DNA from: an uncultured Bacteroidota bacterium
GTDB taxonomy: Bacteria; Bacteroidota; Bacteroidia; Chitinophagales; Chitinophagaceae
Assembly: GCA_946479535.1 (NCBI GenBank)
Contig: CAMLGP010000106.1
Coordinates: 1-7,814 of the forward strand
Reading direction: 5' to 3'
DNA length: 7,814 bases
The notes under the pieces are model-generated. The model saw nothing but the letters and a program-made list of their open reading frames with translations, was not told the DNA's origin and did not search any database. Shown here in pieces: positions 1 through 6,955 of this stretch. A program made the translations under genes and the position numbers. Each line of letters starts with the position of its first letter. The first letter of the stretch is position 1.

Positions 1-1
1 A

Positions 2-268
2 AGATTTAATTTCAGAGGTGCGTGCACACTCATCTTTGATCTGGACGAGCTGAAACTGAAACATGCAATCTCCAAGCCCATTTTCGATCAGGATTCAACA
101 GGCACTGGTAAAAGACGTAAACTAAGGCTAAACCAAAGCCGTGCATTACTCCAATACGACTCAAGCAATGGTGAGCTTGCTGAAAAAATTGGAATAGCTG
201 CTGAAGGCCGCGAGCCGGAAGAGTTCCTGGCACATATTCATAACAAATCTTCATCCTTTACATTATGA
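2..268 (+). CDS. C-terminal end of an unrecognised protein (5' end off the window)
   Basis: The frame is open from base 2 to a TGA at 266-268 and gives 88 residues, starting RFNFRGACTLIFDL and ending HNKSSSFTL. The other two forward frames are interrupted early, and the stop fits exactly onto the next gene's start, so this is very probably the tail of a real gene. Its last bases form ATGA with the next gene's ATG at 265, the classic arrangement for translational coupling. The visible part has a short hydrophobic strand-like segment (ACTLIFDLDELKLKHAI) followed by a basic stretch (GKRRKLRLNQSR) and a polar, probably disordered tail. There is no membrane segment. I do not recognise the family and assign no function. 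The coupling suggests that it works with the metallo-beta-lactamase-fold protein that follows. I am sure it is coding, but not of what. Confidence 0.75.
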   Translation, partial: RFNFRGACTLIFDLDELKLKHAISKPIFDQDSTGTGKRRKLRLNQSRALLQYDSSNGELAEKIGIAAEGREPEEFLAHIHNKSSSFTL

Positions 269-1737
269 GCAAGATTACTTCTGTTATATTTCGCATGTAT
301 GATACGGGTTCTGTAGGGGACTGTCTCCTGCTGCTATTCAAAAAGAAGGACGAAATATCATTCAAAATGCTGATTGACTGTGGCGGATGGCAAACAAATG
401 CTGAGAAAGTAAAACCAGTTGCAGAGGATATTTTCAATACCTGTGGAGGAAAACTGGATCTTTTAGTGATGACCCATCAGCATAAAGACCATTTATCAGG
501 TTTTAATTTCGCCCGTAGCATTTTTGACAAGATAGAAGTGGACCAGGTCTGGATGTCATGGATGGAAAATCCTAAAGACCCCATTGCTAAAATTGTGAAG
601 GAAAAGTATGGCAAAAAGATAAAGGCACTCCTGAAAGCTGCCCGTGCAGCCAATGAAAAGTATAGCCACCTCACCAGCAGGAGATACAAAGCAACAAAAA
701 CCGGTCCCCGGTTAATGAAAAAAGCAAACCGGATGCAGGACTCAATTGACCTGCTTGAATTTCAACTGGGGCTTGATGCTGGTCCGGCAGCCTCAAAAAA
801 GGCTGCACAAACTAACCAGGATGCAGTTGATTACCTTAAGAAAAAAGGAAAACTCACTTACTGGAAACCGGGCGAGGTAGCTAAAGGTCTTAAAGGAGCT
901 GAAGGAGTAAAATTTTTCATGCTCGGTCCTCCCCGTGATGCAGACATGAAGCTATTCTTTACACAAACTGAAATTGAAGATGAAATTTATAAACTGGCTG
1001 CAAGCTCTCCGTCTGTTACTGAAGAAGTAATTGAAAACAAACCTATTCTTTCAACACCCGGCCTCGCACTGAAACCGGGCCATTCACCTTTTGCCGATCG
1101 CTATTTATTAACTGGAACAGAAAGAAAAGAATGGCAGAAATGGTATGATCTTCCGGATAATAGCTGGAGGCAGATTGAAACCGATGGGGATGATAATTTC
1201 CTGCAGATCGCGCTCAGAGCAAACGCGTATACCAACAATACAAGTTTTGCGATGGCGATTGAAGTAGGTGATAAGGATCAGGTGATCTTATTGCCCGGTG
1301 ATGCCCAATCAGGAAACTGGATGGGCTGGCAGAAAATAGATGTGATGGATGCATTAAAGGCTGCTGGAGGAAAAAATACAAATGAACTACTGGCCAATAC
1401 CATCTTCTATAAAGTAGGCCATCATAATTCAAAGAATGGTACGGCATCTAAACATGGACTTGATAAGATGACCTCACCCAACCTGGTGGCCTTTGCCACC
1501 CTCATTAAAAAAGCCATTCCCAAAGAATGGCACCCCGAAGGATTTCCTGCACCGCCGCTTTATAAACAATTGATCAAATCTACGCAGGGTCGCGTTGTCC
1601 GGCTTGATGAAGGCATCATCAAGGATCCGCGAGCAAAATCCTTACGGGAACAATTACCAGCAGCCCAACGAAATGCTTTTGAAAATGCCTACCGAAAAGG
1701 TGCGTGTTTTCATGAATTTACCATTGGTATTCAATGA
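265..1737 (+). CDS. Stand-alone metallo-beta-lactamase-fold hydrolase, ComEC/Rec2-like type
   Basis: A 490-residue soluble protein with no signal peptide or membrane segment, so probably cytoplasmic. An early VGDCLLLLF strand (residues 17-25) leads to the metal-binding motif THQHKDH (H71, H73, D75, H76). Later come LLPGDAQSG (D346) and YKVGHHNSKNGT (H386/H387), the remaining metal ligands. This spacing and the GDA/GHHNS wording resemble the MBL domain of the DNA-uptake protein ComEC, but the ComEC transmembrane channel is absent. About 270 residues separate the first motif from D346, and residues 108-155 are very rich in Lys and Arg, which could fit nucleic-acid binding. The likely chemistry is metal-dependent phosphodiester or related hydrolysis; the substrate is unknown. 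The start at 265 is supported by the ATGA overlap with the upstream gene. The gene ends in tandem stops (TGA TAA). Fold assignment is strong, biological role is inference. Confidence 0.9.
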   Translation: MSKITSVIFRMYDTGSVGDCLLLLFKKKDEISFKMLIDCGGWQTNAEKVKPVAEDIFNTCGGKLDLLVMTHQHKDHLSGFNFARSIFDKIEVDQVWMSWMENPKDPIAKIVKEKYGKKIKALLKAARAANEKYSHLTSRRYKATKTGPRLMKKANRMQDSIDLLEFQLGLDAGPAASKKAAQTNQDAVDYLKKKGKLTYWKPGEVAKGLKGAEGVKFFMLGPPRDADMKLFFTQTEIEDEIYKLAASSPSVTEEVIENKPILSTPGLALKPGHSPFADRYLLTGTERKEWQKWYDLPDNSWRQIETDGDDNFLQIALRANAYTNNTSFAMAIEVGDKDQVILLPGDAQSGNWMGWQKIDVMDALKAAGGKNTNELLANTIFYKVGHHNSKNGTASKHGLDKMTSPNLVAFATLIKKAIPKEWHPEGFPAPPLYKQLIKSTQGRVVRLDEGIIKDPRAKSLREQLPAAQRNAFENAYRKGACFHEFTIGIQ

Positions 1738-1781
1738 TAAATGAGGTAGACTGACACCCATCATTCTGCTTTCGTTGTCTC

Positions 1782-1811
1782 TTTCCAGGAATAAATAGTT
1801 TTCTATTTTTG
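1782..1811 (+). promoter_or_regulatory. Candidate Bacteroidota-type promoter for the NHL lipoprotein gene
   Basis: TATTTTTG at 1804-1811 matches the Bacteroidota -7 consensus TAnnTTTG exactly. A weak upstream element, TTTC at 1782-1785, lies 18 bases before it (consensus TTTG). Transcription would begin near 1818, giving a leader of about 45 bases before the ATG at 1864. No Shine-Dalgarno site is visible in that leader, which is common in this phylum. The rest of the 126-base gap between genes shows no clear terminator hairpin. Confidence 0.45.
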
Positions 1812-1863
1812 GGCAACCCGCAATGATCAATAAGCGATAGGATTTGCGCTAATCTGTTGTATT

Positions 1864-2928
1864 ATGCGAAAAATTCTACCGCTGATTATTTTGGCAATAC
1901 TCTGTTTTACCAATGGTTGCCAAAAACATGCCGTTAATCCTGAAAATCCTTCCGTTCCTAAAAAATGGAAGGTGACTACCGTAGCTGGGTCGGGTACAGC
2001 CTCCTTTATCAACGGACCTGCATCAGGTGCAGCCTTTCGCTTTCCGGAAGATGTAGTGGTTGCCAATGACGGTAGTATAATAATTACTGACGTATTAAAT
2101 GGAGTGTTACGCCGATTCACTACTGGTGAAGTATCAACCTTTGCAGGCAGTGGTGATTTTGGTATTGTAAATGGAGGAGCAACTCAGGCAAAATTTCGTT
2201 CACCATACAGTCTGGCGATTGATGGAAATGGCAATATCTATTCTTCTGATGACAATGATCCGCGTATTCGAAAGATCACTCCCGGTGGAGAGGTATCCAC
2301 CTTTGCCGGTACTGAAGTTTCTGGTTTTGCAGAGGGGGATGCCAGTACAGCTCAATTTAGAGCAGGAAGTTATCTGGTTACAAACGCAGCTGGTGATCTG
2401 ATCGTTTCAGATGGAATAAATAACAGGATCAGAAAGGTATCGGGTGGACAGGTTTCTACTATCGCAGGCTCTGGTACTGTTGGTTTCAAAGAAGGTAATG
2501 GCACAGAAGCAGAATTCAGTTTTCCTGGAGGAATTGCTATTGACAGGCAGGGAAACATCTATATAGCTGACCGGGGGAATCATCGCATCCGAAAAATAAC
2601 TCCCGCTGGTAGTGTTTCTACACTGGCAGGCTCAGGCACACAGGGTTATAAAGATGGAAACCCCAATGAAGCACAGTTCACACTGGATATGCGTGACCTG
2701 GTTGTTGACCCTGATGGCAATCTTTATTTATCAGATCTGGACCGCATTCGCAAGATCACTCCACAGGGTGTTGTATCCACTATTGCAGGAAGTGATGCGG
2801 GTTTTGCAGAAGGAGACGGAGCTGATGCAAAATTTAATTATCCCAATGGCATGTCTATAAATTCCAGGGGTGATATATTCATCGCTGATCTCAATAATAA
2901 TCGGATTAGAAAATTAAGTTTGGAATGA
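1864..2928 (+). CDS. NHL-repeat six-bladed beta-propeller lipoprotein
   Basis: The 354-residue protein begins with a lipoprotein-type signal (basic MRK, hydrophobic core, then FTNGC with Cys19 as the likely lipidated residue). The lipobox is imperfect because position -3 is Thr rather than Leu. The rest is six NHL-type repeats of about 53 residues, at roughly 36-89, 90-143, 144-196, 197-250, 251-303 and 304-354. Each starts VST(I/F/L)AGSG, has G-F-x-(E/D)-G and A-x-F in the middle, and ends GNIYIAD..N.RIRKITP. This predicts a six-bladed propeller anchored to the outer or inner membrane, with no catalytic residues evident. NHL propellers commonly bind proteins or ligands; some are lyases, but nothing here marks an enzyme. 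Blade 5 is two to three residues short near LSDLDRIRK. The Cys is followed by QKHAVNP, with no acidic run of the kind that directs surface export, so its orientation is uncertain. It is not clearly linked to either neighbour. Confidence 0.9.
   Translation: MRKILPLIILAILCFTNGCQKHAVNPENPSVPKKWKVTTVAGSGTASFINGPASGAAFRFPEDVVVANDGSIIITDVLNGVLRRFTTGEVSTFAGSGDFGIVNGGATQAKFRSPYSLAIDGNGNIYSSDDNDPRIRKITPGGEVSTFAGTEVSGFAEGDASTAQFRAGSYLVTNAAGDLIVSDGINNRIRKVSGGQVSTIAGSGTVGFKEGNGTEAEFSFPGGIAIDRQGNIYIADRGNHRIRKITPAGSVSTLAGSGTQGYKDGNPNEAQFTLDMRDLVVDPDGNLYLSDLDRIRKITPQGVVSTIAGSDAGFAEGDGADAKFNYPNGMSINSRGDIFIADLNNNRIRKLSLE
1969..2925 (+). repeat. Six tandem NHL-repeat coding units, about 160 bases each
   Basis: The coding DNA repeats with a period of about 156-162 bases, each unit encoding one propeller blade. 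The protein-level repeats are close to each other (VSTxAGSG and RIRKIT recur in nearly every unit), while the DNA has drifted in codon use. This suggests an internal duplication history rather than very recent copying. Units start near 1969, 2131, 2293, 2452, 2614 and 2773. Confidence 0.8.
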
Positions 2929-2972
2929 CCCTATGGAAATAAGTTCCGGCTATTTCACAAGAGCTCCTAACC

Positions 2973-2991
2973 CCTATTGACCAACAATAGG
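2973..2991. terminator. Short hairpin between convergent genes, possible weak terminator
   Basis: CCTATTG (2973-2979) and CAATAGG (2985-2991) form a perfect 7-base-pair stem around a 5-base loop ACCAA. The stem includes the stop codon of the minus-strand NTF2-like gene and lies 44 bases after the NHL gene's stop, in a convergent gap where a shared terminator would be expected. There is no T-tract on either side and the stem is not GC-rich, so intrinsic termination is doubtful. Confidence 0.25.
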
Positions 2992-3336
2992 TCTTGGATC
3001 AAATACAACCCTGAGTGATTTGATCTTATTGTCCCGCACTTTATACCAGCCAGCGGTGTAAATGGTTTTGTCACCCATATTGATATCATAAAGCACACAT
3101 ACATCATCACCATCAGCAAATGCTTTCAGGATCCTGTATTTGAACCTCATTTTTTTCATGTCATCCACATAGGTATCTGCTCCTTCACGATGCCCAAGAA
3201 CACCATTGAAAACCATATCATCACTTAAATGTTTCCTGACTGTTTTAAAATCTTCATTATTCAATGCATCAAGAAATGTCAATACCACCTCTTTTTCCTG
3301 GCTCACTTTGGACTTGGCACTTTTCCCAGTTTCCAT
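2974..3336 (-). CDS. Small NTF2-like / SnoaL-like domain protein
   Basis: The 120-residue protein has the layout of a single NTF2-like (SnoaL-like) cone-shaped alpha+beta domain. An N-terminal helix (residues 13-26) is followed by the helix LNNEDFKTVRKHLSDDMVF, which is typical of the fold, then GHREGADTYVDDMKKM, and finally strands YDINMGD, TIYTAGWYKV and KIKSLRVVFDPRP. The domain length fits the family. There is no signal peptide, so it should be cytoplasmic. Members include isomerases, cyclases, hydrolases and non-enzymatic ligand binders; the sequence does not tell which. I take the ATG at 3336 as the start. The frame extends to a TTG at 3366, but that would place the start inside a promoter-like AT-rich element and adds only unconserved-looking residues. 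The gene is monocistronic, convergent with the NHL gene and divergent from the GH31 gene. Confidence 0.8.
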   Translation of the reverse strand: METGKSAKSKVSQEKEVVLTFLDALNNEDFKTVRKHLSDDMVFNGVLGHREGADTYVDDMKKMRFKYRILKAFADGDDVCVLYDINMGDKTIYTAGWYKVRDNKIKSLRVVFDPRPIVGQ

Positions 3337-3362
3337 ATTAATAGATTTAATATAATTGAAGG

Positions 3363-3370
3363 TCAAATAT
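3363..3370 (-). promoter_or_regulatory. Possible -7 promoter element of the NTF2-like gene
   Basis: Read on the minus strand, the bases upstream of the ATG are TATAATATTTGACC. AATATTTG differs from the Bacteroidota -7 consensus TAnnTTTG at one position, and it also contains a TATAAT word. The leader to the ATG at 3336 would be about 20 bases. No convincing -33 element is seen. Confidence 0.3.
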
Positions 3371-3419
3371 TATACCCGGCAGTCCTTAGCTTTAAAGACC
3401 AATTAAATCCATGCTGTAA

Positions 3420-3431
3420 TCAAATATTTGA
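3420..3431. repeat. 12-base palindrome TCAAATATTTGA in the divergent intergenic region
   Basis: A perfect palindrome at 3420-3431 lies in the 251-base gap between the divergent NTF2-like and GH31 genes. The half-word TCAAATATT recurs at 3363-3371, 57 bases away and in the same orientation. A dimeric regulator could use such sites, but the words are AT-rich and may occur by chance. The rest of the gap shows only the promoter elements listed separately. Confidence 0.3.
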
Positions 3432-3539
3432 GGAATAATATGCCCCCTGATTTGTATTCTGTAGTCTTTTTGGGCAGGACCGTACACTATTCGCTGATTT
3501 AACCAGTTATTTACCAATTCTCACCTGCACCTATATTGA

Positions 3540-3571
3540 TTTGAAGAGAAAAGGGATTCATCTTATATTTA
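3540..3571 (+). promoter_or_regulatory. Candidate promoter of the GH31 gene
   Basis: TTTG at 3540-3543 and TATATTTA at 3564-3571 are separated by 20 bases. This is close to the Bacteroidota TTTG / TAnnTTTG arrangement, with one mismatch in the -7 element. Transcription would start about 10 bases before the ATG at 3588, a very short leader without a Shine-Dalgarno site. Confidence 0.45.
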
Positions 3572-3580
3572 GGTAATCCC
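3553..3580. promoter_or_regulatory. Inverted repeat GGGATT / AATCCC around the GH31 -7 element
   Basis: GGGATT (3553-3558) and AATCCC (3575-3580) are exact reverse complements separated by 16 bases. The flanks AAG and CTT extend the symmetry imperfectly, because one extra C interrupts it. The -7 element TATATTTA lies between the arms, and the second arm sits just before the start codon. This position would suit an operator, or an RNA structure if transcription starts upstream. AraC proteins more often use direct repeats, so the binder is unknown. Confidence 0.35.
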
Positions 3581-3587
3581 CTTAGCC

Positions 3588-5897
3588 ATGACCGTTTATT
3601 TACGCTGCCTGCCACTATCCCTGCTATTATTGTGTGCCTTAACCAACTATGCCCAGGTTATTACCGCCAATGGCAATCCTGCTCAACTGGATATTCGGAA
3701 AGCCGGAGAGAATAGCATCCGTATCACTTTAAAACCAGTTTCCTACACCAGCAGCTTTCCTTTTACACCCGCAGTGGTGGAAAGAATTTACAGCGCTCCT
3801 GTTATCAGCATTCGAGCCATTAGTACTGCCATACAGAAAAAAGTGGGTAACCTCAATGTTCAGGTTAAACCTTCGCCATTATCAGTAATCGTTTCCAATG
3901 GAAAGAATGAGATCATACAACAACTAACTTTCCAGGATGATGGCAATCTTGCTTTTGCCATAGGTGATCATCCTGTTTTGGGAATGGGTGAGGGCGGGCC
4001 AAAGCCTGCACGTGATGTACCCTGGCGTACTGCCCCTGTTCAATTCGACAGGCGCGGTGCTATGGACAGTATGCAACCCCGTTGGCAATCCGATATGTAT
4101 GGCTCCCGCAATCCGGTTGCCATGCTGGTAGGAACAGGAGGCTGGGCTGTGTTTATAGCAACACCCTGGGTATTGGTAGATATGCGCGATAAAGACAAAG
4201 GATTATTCATTCCCTATAAACCGCTCGTTCCAAATGGTCAGCCGCAAACACAATCAAACCAGGGACAGAATAGTGGCAAAGGTGTTCATCCTGTTGACAG
4301 GATAATTCCCGGTTTATTCGATCTCTTTGTATTTGATGCGCATGAGCCGGCAAAACTGATGAAGGATTTTTCATATATCACGGGTCCCGCTGCCATGCCA
4401 CCCAAATGGGCATTGGGTTATATGCAATCACATCGCACCCTGATTGATGAATTCCAGATGATCGGCATTGTAGATACATTCCGTAATAAAAAGATACCGG
4501 TTGATGCTGTTATTTATCTTGGAACAGGATTTTGTCCGCGCGGATGGAATACGCGTCAACCCTCCTTTGAACCCAATCCTGAAGTATTTCATCGGCCAGT
4601 AAAGCAATTTTTTAGTGATATGCATAACCGCAATGTGAAAGTGATACTGCACATGGTACCCTGGGACAGAGATAAATTGCCATCACTTCACGGAAATATT
4701 CCTGCCAAACCAGGTGAAGTCATCAACGCATCGCATATCCAGGAATACTGGAAACAGCATATTCCATTGATGCAGGCAGGCACAGATGGTTTCTGGCCAG
4801 ATGAGGGCGACTGGTTTAATTTATTTGAACGTATCAAGCGACACCAGTTATATTATCAGGGACAGCTTTCAACTTATCCAAACCTTAGGCCCTGGAGTTT
4901 GCAACGCAATGGCTATCCGGGCATCGCACAATGGGGCGGATGGGTTTGGTCCGGTGATACAGAATCTTCCTGGAAAACACTGGAAGCACAATTAGCGGTT
5001 GCATTGAATTATTCATTGAGTATTGGACCCTACTGGGGTTCTGATATAGGTGGTTTTTTTTCTAATGAAGAACTTACCGGTGAACTTTATACACGCTGGT
5101 ACCAGTTTGCGGCATTCTGTGGATCATTCCGCTCTCATGGCCGAACCTGGAGAACAAGATTACCCTGGGGTTGGGGATTAAGTTATATGGGACCCAGTGA
5201 AGACAGAGTTGTTCCACTCATGTCTGAACTAAATAACCCTGCTATTGAACCGATTGTCAGGAAATATGATGAGCTGCGTTATCAATTACTCTCTTATAAT
5301 TACACTTTGGCCTGGGAAGCAAGAACCACAGGCATGCCACTCATGCGTGCATTATGGCTGCATTATCCTGATGAAGCAGTGTCAGATGCTCACCAATATC
5401 TCTGGGGCCGTGATCTTTTAATTGCACCTGTTTTTTCCAAAGGTGCGCAAACCAAATCTTTGACCTTGCCTAACGGGGATTGGTATGACTGGTGGACCAA
5501 TACCAAACTGGAAGGTGGCAGGGAAATTACAAGACCAGTTGATCTGGCAACAATGCCCATCTATGCACGTGCCGGCGCCATTATTCCTGTTGATCCCATC
5601 CGTCAATACACCAATGAAGTTGTAAATGAGCCGATGGCAATAAAAATATACACCGGTTCTGATGGAAAGTATACGCTTTATGAAGATGATGGCAGCAGTC
5701 AGGATTATCTGAAAGGAAAAGCAACACTGACCAATTTCATCTGGAACAATAAAACTAAAAAATTATCTATCCAGCCTGATCCATCCAAAACCTATCAGTC
5801 TTTTCCAGTAAAACATGAGTTTAATATTCAGCTCATTCCTTCAGGGGAGACCAAAAAAATAAGTTATTCAGGTAAATCAGTCAATGTAAGTTTTTAA
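3588..5897 (+). CDS. Secreted glycoside hydrolase family 31 enzyme (alpha-glycosidase)
   Basis: The 769-residue protein has a Sec signal peptide (hydrophobic residues 9-18, probable cleavage after NYA22). The order is an N-terminal beta-sandwich typical of GH31 (about 25-260), the catalytic TIM barrel (about 270-590, from PPKWALGYMQSH), then C-terminal beta domains, the last resembling DUF5110 (about 680-745, IYTGSDGKYTLYEDDGSS). The nucleophile should be D405 in DGFWPDEGDW, and the acid/base D457 in WVWSGDTESSW. YWGSDIGGF (482-490) is another family hallmark. Length and domain order look complete. GH31 enzymes cleave alpha-linked glucose, xylose, galactose or GalNAc from glycans by a retaining mechanism. 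The WPDEGD wording differs from the common WxDMNE of alpha-glucosidases and alpha-xylosidases, so I do not name a substrate. Residues 216-232 form a Gln/Asn/Gly-rich loop. It probably acts in the periplasm or outside the cell. The convergent AraC-type gene downstream is a plausible regulator. Confidence 0.93.
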   Translation: MTVYLRCLPLSLLLLCALTNYAQVITANGNPAQLDIRKAGENSIRITLKPVSYTSSFPFTPAVVERIYSAPVISIRAISTAIQKKVGNLNVQVKPSPLSVIVSNGKNEIIQQLTFQDDGNLAFAIGDHPVLGMGEGGPKPARDVPWRTAPVQFDRRGAMDSMQPRWQSDMYGSRNPVAMLVGTGGWAVFIATPWVLVDMRDKDKGLFIPYKPLVPNGQPQTQSNQGQNSGKGVHPVDRIIPGLFDLFVFDAHEPAKLMKDFSYITGPAAMPPKWALGYMQSHRTLIDEFQMIGIVDTFRNKKIPVDAVIYLGTGFCPRGWNTRQPSFEPNPEVFHRPVKQFFSDMHNRNVKVILHMVPWDRDKLPSLHGNIPAKPGEVINASHIQEYWKQHIPLMQAGTDGFWPDEGDWFNLFERIKRHQLYYQGQLSTYPNLRPWSLQRNGYPGIAQWGGWVWSGDTESSWKTLEAQLAVALNYSLSIGPYWGSDIGGFFSNEELTGELYTRWYQFAAFCGSFRSHGRTWRTRLPWGWGLSYMGPSEDRVVPLMSELNNPAIEPIVRKYDELRYQLLSYNYTLAWEARTTGMPLMRALWLHYPDEAVSDAHQYLWGRDLLIAPVFSKGAQTKSLTLPNGDWYDWWTNTKLEGGREITRPVDLATMPIYARAGAIIPVDPIRQYTNEVVNEPMAIKIYTGSDGKYTLYEDDGSSQDYLKGKATLTNFIWNNKTKKLSIQPDPSKTYQSFPVKHEFNIQLIPSGETKKISYSGKSVNVSF

Positions 5898-5982
5898 TTG
5901 CCTGGTTACTGTGTATAGCTTTTTAGGGACCAACCACACTGGCTAATCCAATAAAAGCCCGTGATCAGCGTAATGCAAATAT

Positions 5983-6900
5983 TTAATCTTTATTCAGCGA
6001 GCGATACTTCTTTGGAGACATGCCGATCATAGTGCTAAAGCGCTTGGAGAAATAATAAGGATCATCAAATCCCATACTGAAGGCAATATCTTTAATAGAC
6101 CTATTAGTGAAATCAAGTTGCTGACAGGCTTTTTGCATTTTCATCTGCACAAAATAATCGATCGGTGCATACCCCGTCTTCTGTTTAAATAAATTAGAGA
6201 ACCGCGATACTGAATAATTATACTGACTACTTAATTCATTCAGCGATATATTCTCATTGATATGTTCCTGCATATACAGGATGGCATTGTCCACGCAATC
6301 CGTTTTATCATTCTGTGCCGGTATCACATAATGGCGTGAGTTGTATACAAACAGCGTCAGGAAATGAGAAAGGCACAGGTTTGCAAACAACAGGTTATCG
6401 ATACTATAACCCAGTTCCAGTGTTTTATATATCTTGGTAAATATTGGTAGTATATCCCCGCTGTCTTTAATATAAAATGGCTTAAAGTGTTTTTGAACAG
6501 CCTTGATCTGGTTAAACTCTTTTAATGAATCACCTCCGAAATGGATCCAGTATATGCTCCAAGGATCACCAGCATGGCTGCCATAAGCATGTTCCACATT
6601 CTGGGGAAGTATGAAAAATTCATTGGGATTTACCTCATAACGCTGGTCTGCTATCTGGTACCAGCCATGCCCGTCCACGCAATAAAATAGAAAATTCTCG
6701 GGCAATCCCTTTTTACGGTAGGTATAGTGATCCTTTGCTTTTGGATAATAGCCGATAGTGCAGATATGAAGATGCCTGAGCAGGAGATTGCCCTGCACTC
6801 TGGTTTTTAAGATGGTCCTCGGGATTTCTATCCTTTGCCTTCCTACCCCATACCAGATATTCTTATGGGATCCCTCCTTACTTTCTTTCATATTGCTCAT
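5983..6900 (-). CDS. AraC-family transcriptional regulator with N-terminal cupin sensor domain
   Basis: This 305-residue cytoplasmic DNA-binding protein has an AraC-type cupin sensor domain at about residues 40-125 (hallmarks FYCVDGHGWYQI, NPNEFFILPQNVEHAYG, WSIYWIHFGG). Its C-terminal AraC double helix-turn-helix is at about 203-303. The first HTH includes ISLNELSSQYNYSVSRFSNLFK (split at residue 229), and the second is RSIKDIAFSMGFDDPYYFSKRF, followed by the closing GMSPKKYR signature. Length is normal for the family. Such proteins usually bind a sugar and activate nearby catabolic genes, so the GH31 gene and the flanking carbohydrate genes are likely targets (inference from context). The ATG at 6900 is preferred because AGGAG sits 5 bases upstream on the minus strand (6906-6910), an unusually clear Shine-Dalgarno site here. 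A second in-frame ATG lies three codons in. It is convergent with the GH31 gene (85 bases apart) and divergent from the esterase remnant. Confidence 0.93.
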   Translation of the reverse strand: MSNMKESKEGSHKNIWYGVGRQRIEIPRTILKTRVQGNLLLRHLHICTIGYYPKAKDHYTYRKKGLPENFLFYCVDGHGWYQIADQRYEVNPNEFFILPQNVEHAYGSHAGDPWSIYWIHFGGDSLKEFNQIKAVQKHFKPFYIKDSGDILPIFTKIYKTLELGYSIDNLLFANLCLSHFLTLFVYNSRHYVIPAQNDKTDCVDNAILYMQEHINENISLNELSSQYNYSVSRFSNLFKQKTGYAPIDYFVQMKMQKACQQLDFTNRSIKDIAFSMGFDDPYYFSKRFSTMIGMSPKKYRSLNKD

Positions 6901-6905
6901 TCGTA

Positions 6906-6910
6906 CTCCT
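6906..6910 (-). promoter_or_regulatory. Shine-Dalgarno site of the AraC-family gene
   Basis: AGGAG on the minus strand is followed by 5 bases (TACGA) and then the ATG at 6900. It fixes this start over the ATG three codons downstream and stands out because the other complete genes here lack a clear ribosome binding site. Confidence 0.6.
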
Positions 6911-6955
6911 AACTTCGGACTTTATTTTAACATTTAAAGGATAAATAAACGTATT

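Noticed and set aside
30..254. Minus-strand ORF opposite the upstream partial gene
   Set aside because: Low-complexity Phe/Gln translation with no family likeness. The plus strand has the coupled gene.
477..689. Minus-strand ORF with hydrophobic stretch inside the MBL gene
   Set aside because: Antisense to a clearly conserved MBL region; its composition is a by-product of that coding strand.
1827..2120. Minus-strand ORF opposite the NHL gene start
   Set aside because: Shadow of the lipoprotein coding strand and no independent support.
2171..2860. Two forward ORFs in another frame within the NHL gene
   Set aside because: They arise from the repeat DNA read out of frame; their protein sequences match nothing recognisable.
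1969..2925. NHL repeat DNA as a CRISPR or mobile repeat array
   Set aside because: The repeats are in-frame coding units of about 160 bases that make propeller blades, with no conserved DNA repeat/spacer pattern.
3337..3366. Ten-residue N-terminal extension of the NTF2-like protein from a TTG at 3366
   Set aside because: TTG start without a ribosome binding site, overlapping a promoter-like element. The ATG at 3336 gives the normal domain length.
4428..4652. Minus-strand ORF inside the GH31 gene
   Set aside because: Antisense to the catalytic barrel coding region, with no start signal.
5898..5982. Intrinsic terminator between the convergent GH31 and AraC genes
   Set aside because: The gap contains CTTTTTAG and small imperfect pairings (TGGTT with AACCA), but no GC-rich stem followed by a T-tract.
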